NCBI GenBank assembly: GCA_033030425.1
Contig: JAUFSD010000003.1
Span: 2,356,001 to 2,420,000, forward strand
Source: Verpa conica
Lineage: Eukaryota > Ascomycota > Pezizomycetes > Pezizales > Morchellaceae
Direction of reading: 5' to 3'
DNA length: 64,000 nt
This document shows positions 62,919 through 64,000 of this stretch, piece after piece. Position 1 is the stretch's first letter; each line of letters opens with the position of its first letter. Position numbers and translations under genes: made by a program. The notes beneath the pieces were generated by a model. It did not search any database and was not told where the DNA came from. It saw nothing but the letters and a program-made list of their open reading frames with translations.

Positions 62919-64000
62919 GTTGCGAATAGAAAAAGATGGATATTGTGTGCATTGTGGTGTTATTCTTATCTTTCTATATAGCTTTCTATTTTTTTCCACA
63001 TGTCTTTTGTTTTGGAAAGGAGAATTTAATTTAACGGTATTGAGGATGAGGCGTCATTGTAGGATAGTGTGTGCTTGGGGAGAGCAAGAGCTGGGATGGT
63101 TTTCTCTAGTGAATTATAAGAAAAGCTTCGAATATACTATAGTCTCGTTCTTAGACTTCTAAGGGCAGAATGGTGTTCATCGTGATGACTGGTTTTTTGG
63201 TCCCAAACCTATTAGTTGTAAAGAGGTCTATGACTACTTGTAATACTCTACCCCCTGTGACTTTGTTTCGGTATCACGTTATCCCCTATCCATTAGTAAC
63301 AAAGCTATCGTATGAGCTTAGGATCCCAGCAAGGTGTCTTTCGCTAAGGAAACTAGAACCCACCCATCACTAAGTACGAGTGACCATCCATGTTTAAAAC
63401 TCTTCCTTCTTATTGTACCTAACTCAGACCTCAGAATAAGGATAGAAAAATCCTAGCCTATTAGTAGCTAAACATCTGGCAAAACGCAAGATTTAAACCC
63501 CTCAGTGAGAATGATCCGGTATACGCACACCTAGCGAATACCGTACGAGTATAAACCCCCCCCCCCCCCCCCTCTCTCTTTCTCCTTCCTCTTCCTCTCC
63601 TCTCACACCCCTCACCCAAGTTTCTTAGGAAACATTTTCTGCTCTAACACTCGTGTCACCCTTGTTTTATTCGGTTGCTTTCTCGTACCTTTCGATCCGC
63701 TCTCCTCCACTACCATAGTCATACACAACCACCCTTACTTAAAATTCTAGTAGCCTATCTCGTCCAACACCCGCTCGAATCAATCCCATCCTGTCAATAA
63801 AGAGCGTGATACCCTGTGCGGAAAAAAGGCCGTTATACTCCATATATACATGTCTTGTAGTCTTGTAGGGTCATATAAAATTCATCATGTGAGGGATTAT
63901 GGGTATGCGGTAGTGCCTAGCGTTGATCAAGTAGAGGCTGCGAAGTGCCCTCGGCTTGTAAAAAGCACTAGTATTTTTACAGAAGTGTAGGAGTTATTGA
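62919..64000. other. gene-free right end
   Basis: No ORF with protein character. Contains a 17-C run at 63556-63572 followed by a C/T-rich tract to about 63620, which could be the promoter of a gene beyond the window. Confidence 0.5.
63556..63572 (+). repeat. poly(C) run followed by CT-rich tract
   Basis: Seventeen consecutive C, then CTCTCTCTTTCTCC and similar pyrimidines. Length may be affected by sequencing error. Confidence 0.8.

Overview
The window looks like nuclear DNA of a filamentous ascomycete (Pezizomycotina). Genes are split by many short introns (about 50-160 nt) with GT..AG ends and GCTAAT/CTAAC-type branch sites. Proteins match fungal families, and the genes sit between long gene-poor stretches carrying transposon remains. 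The low gene density, transposon relics and very high intron density would fit an early-branching class such as the Pezizomycetes, but that placement is inference.

Layout. 1-9.3 kb: AT-rich and gene-poor, with a possible isolated exon at the left edge, a broken gene (4173-4615) and one two-exon gene of unknown function (5511-7205). 9.3-17.6 kb: an NAA40-type histone N-acetyltransferase, a 5'-truncated LINE with poly(A) tail and perfect 14-bp target-site duplication, then GUA1 (GMP synthase) and RIB1 (GTP cyclohydrolase II) in tandem on the minus strand. 19.3-24 kb: an HMG-box regulator and a membrane-anchored SGNH-hydrolase-like protein. 24-28.9 kb: no convincing gene. 28.9-31.6 kb: a BET double-bromodomain protein. 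34.2-45.4 kb: a dense block with a COG2907-type flavoprotein (whose last intron holds an antisense tRNA-Gln), an RRM protein, a tiny six-exon B12D/NDUFA4-like gene, an RCC1-repeat protein divergent from a cyclin, and an eleven-exon GH63-family hydrolase. 45.4-50.2 kb: AT-rich, with a decayed reverse-transcriptase trace. 50.2-63 kb: AAT2, a foldback element, PRP17, PRE1, LSC1 and HSH155 (SF3B1), followed by gene-free sequence.

Most genes are conserved housekeeping functions: purine and flavin supply (GUA1, RIB1), splicing (PRP17, HSH155), chromatin (NAA40-like, BET), the proteasome (PRE1) and mitochondrial energy metabolism (LSC1, B12D-like). I see no secondary-metabolite cluster, CRISPR array or phage. 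The most striking signals are structural: coding microexons of 10-16 nt (GUA1, LSC1, the B12D-like gene), a start codon split by an intron (PRE1), a possible GC-AG intron (LSC1), two GUA1 introns sharing sequence, the tRNA nested antisense in an intron, and an over-represented palindromic octamer confined to non-coding DNA. All exon joins were worked out by hand from splice signals, reading phase and family conservation; no alignment was run.
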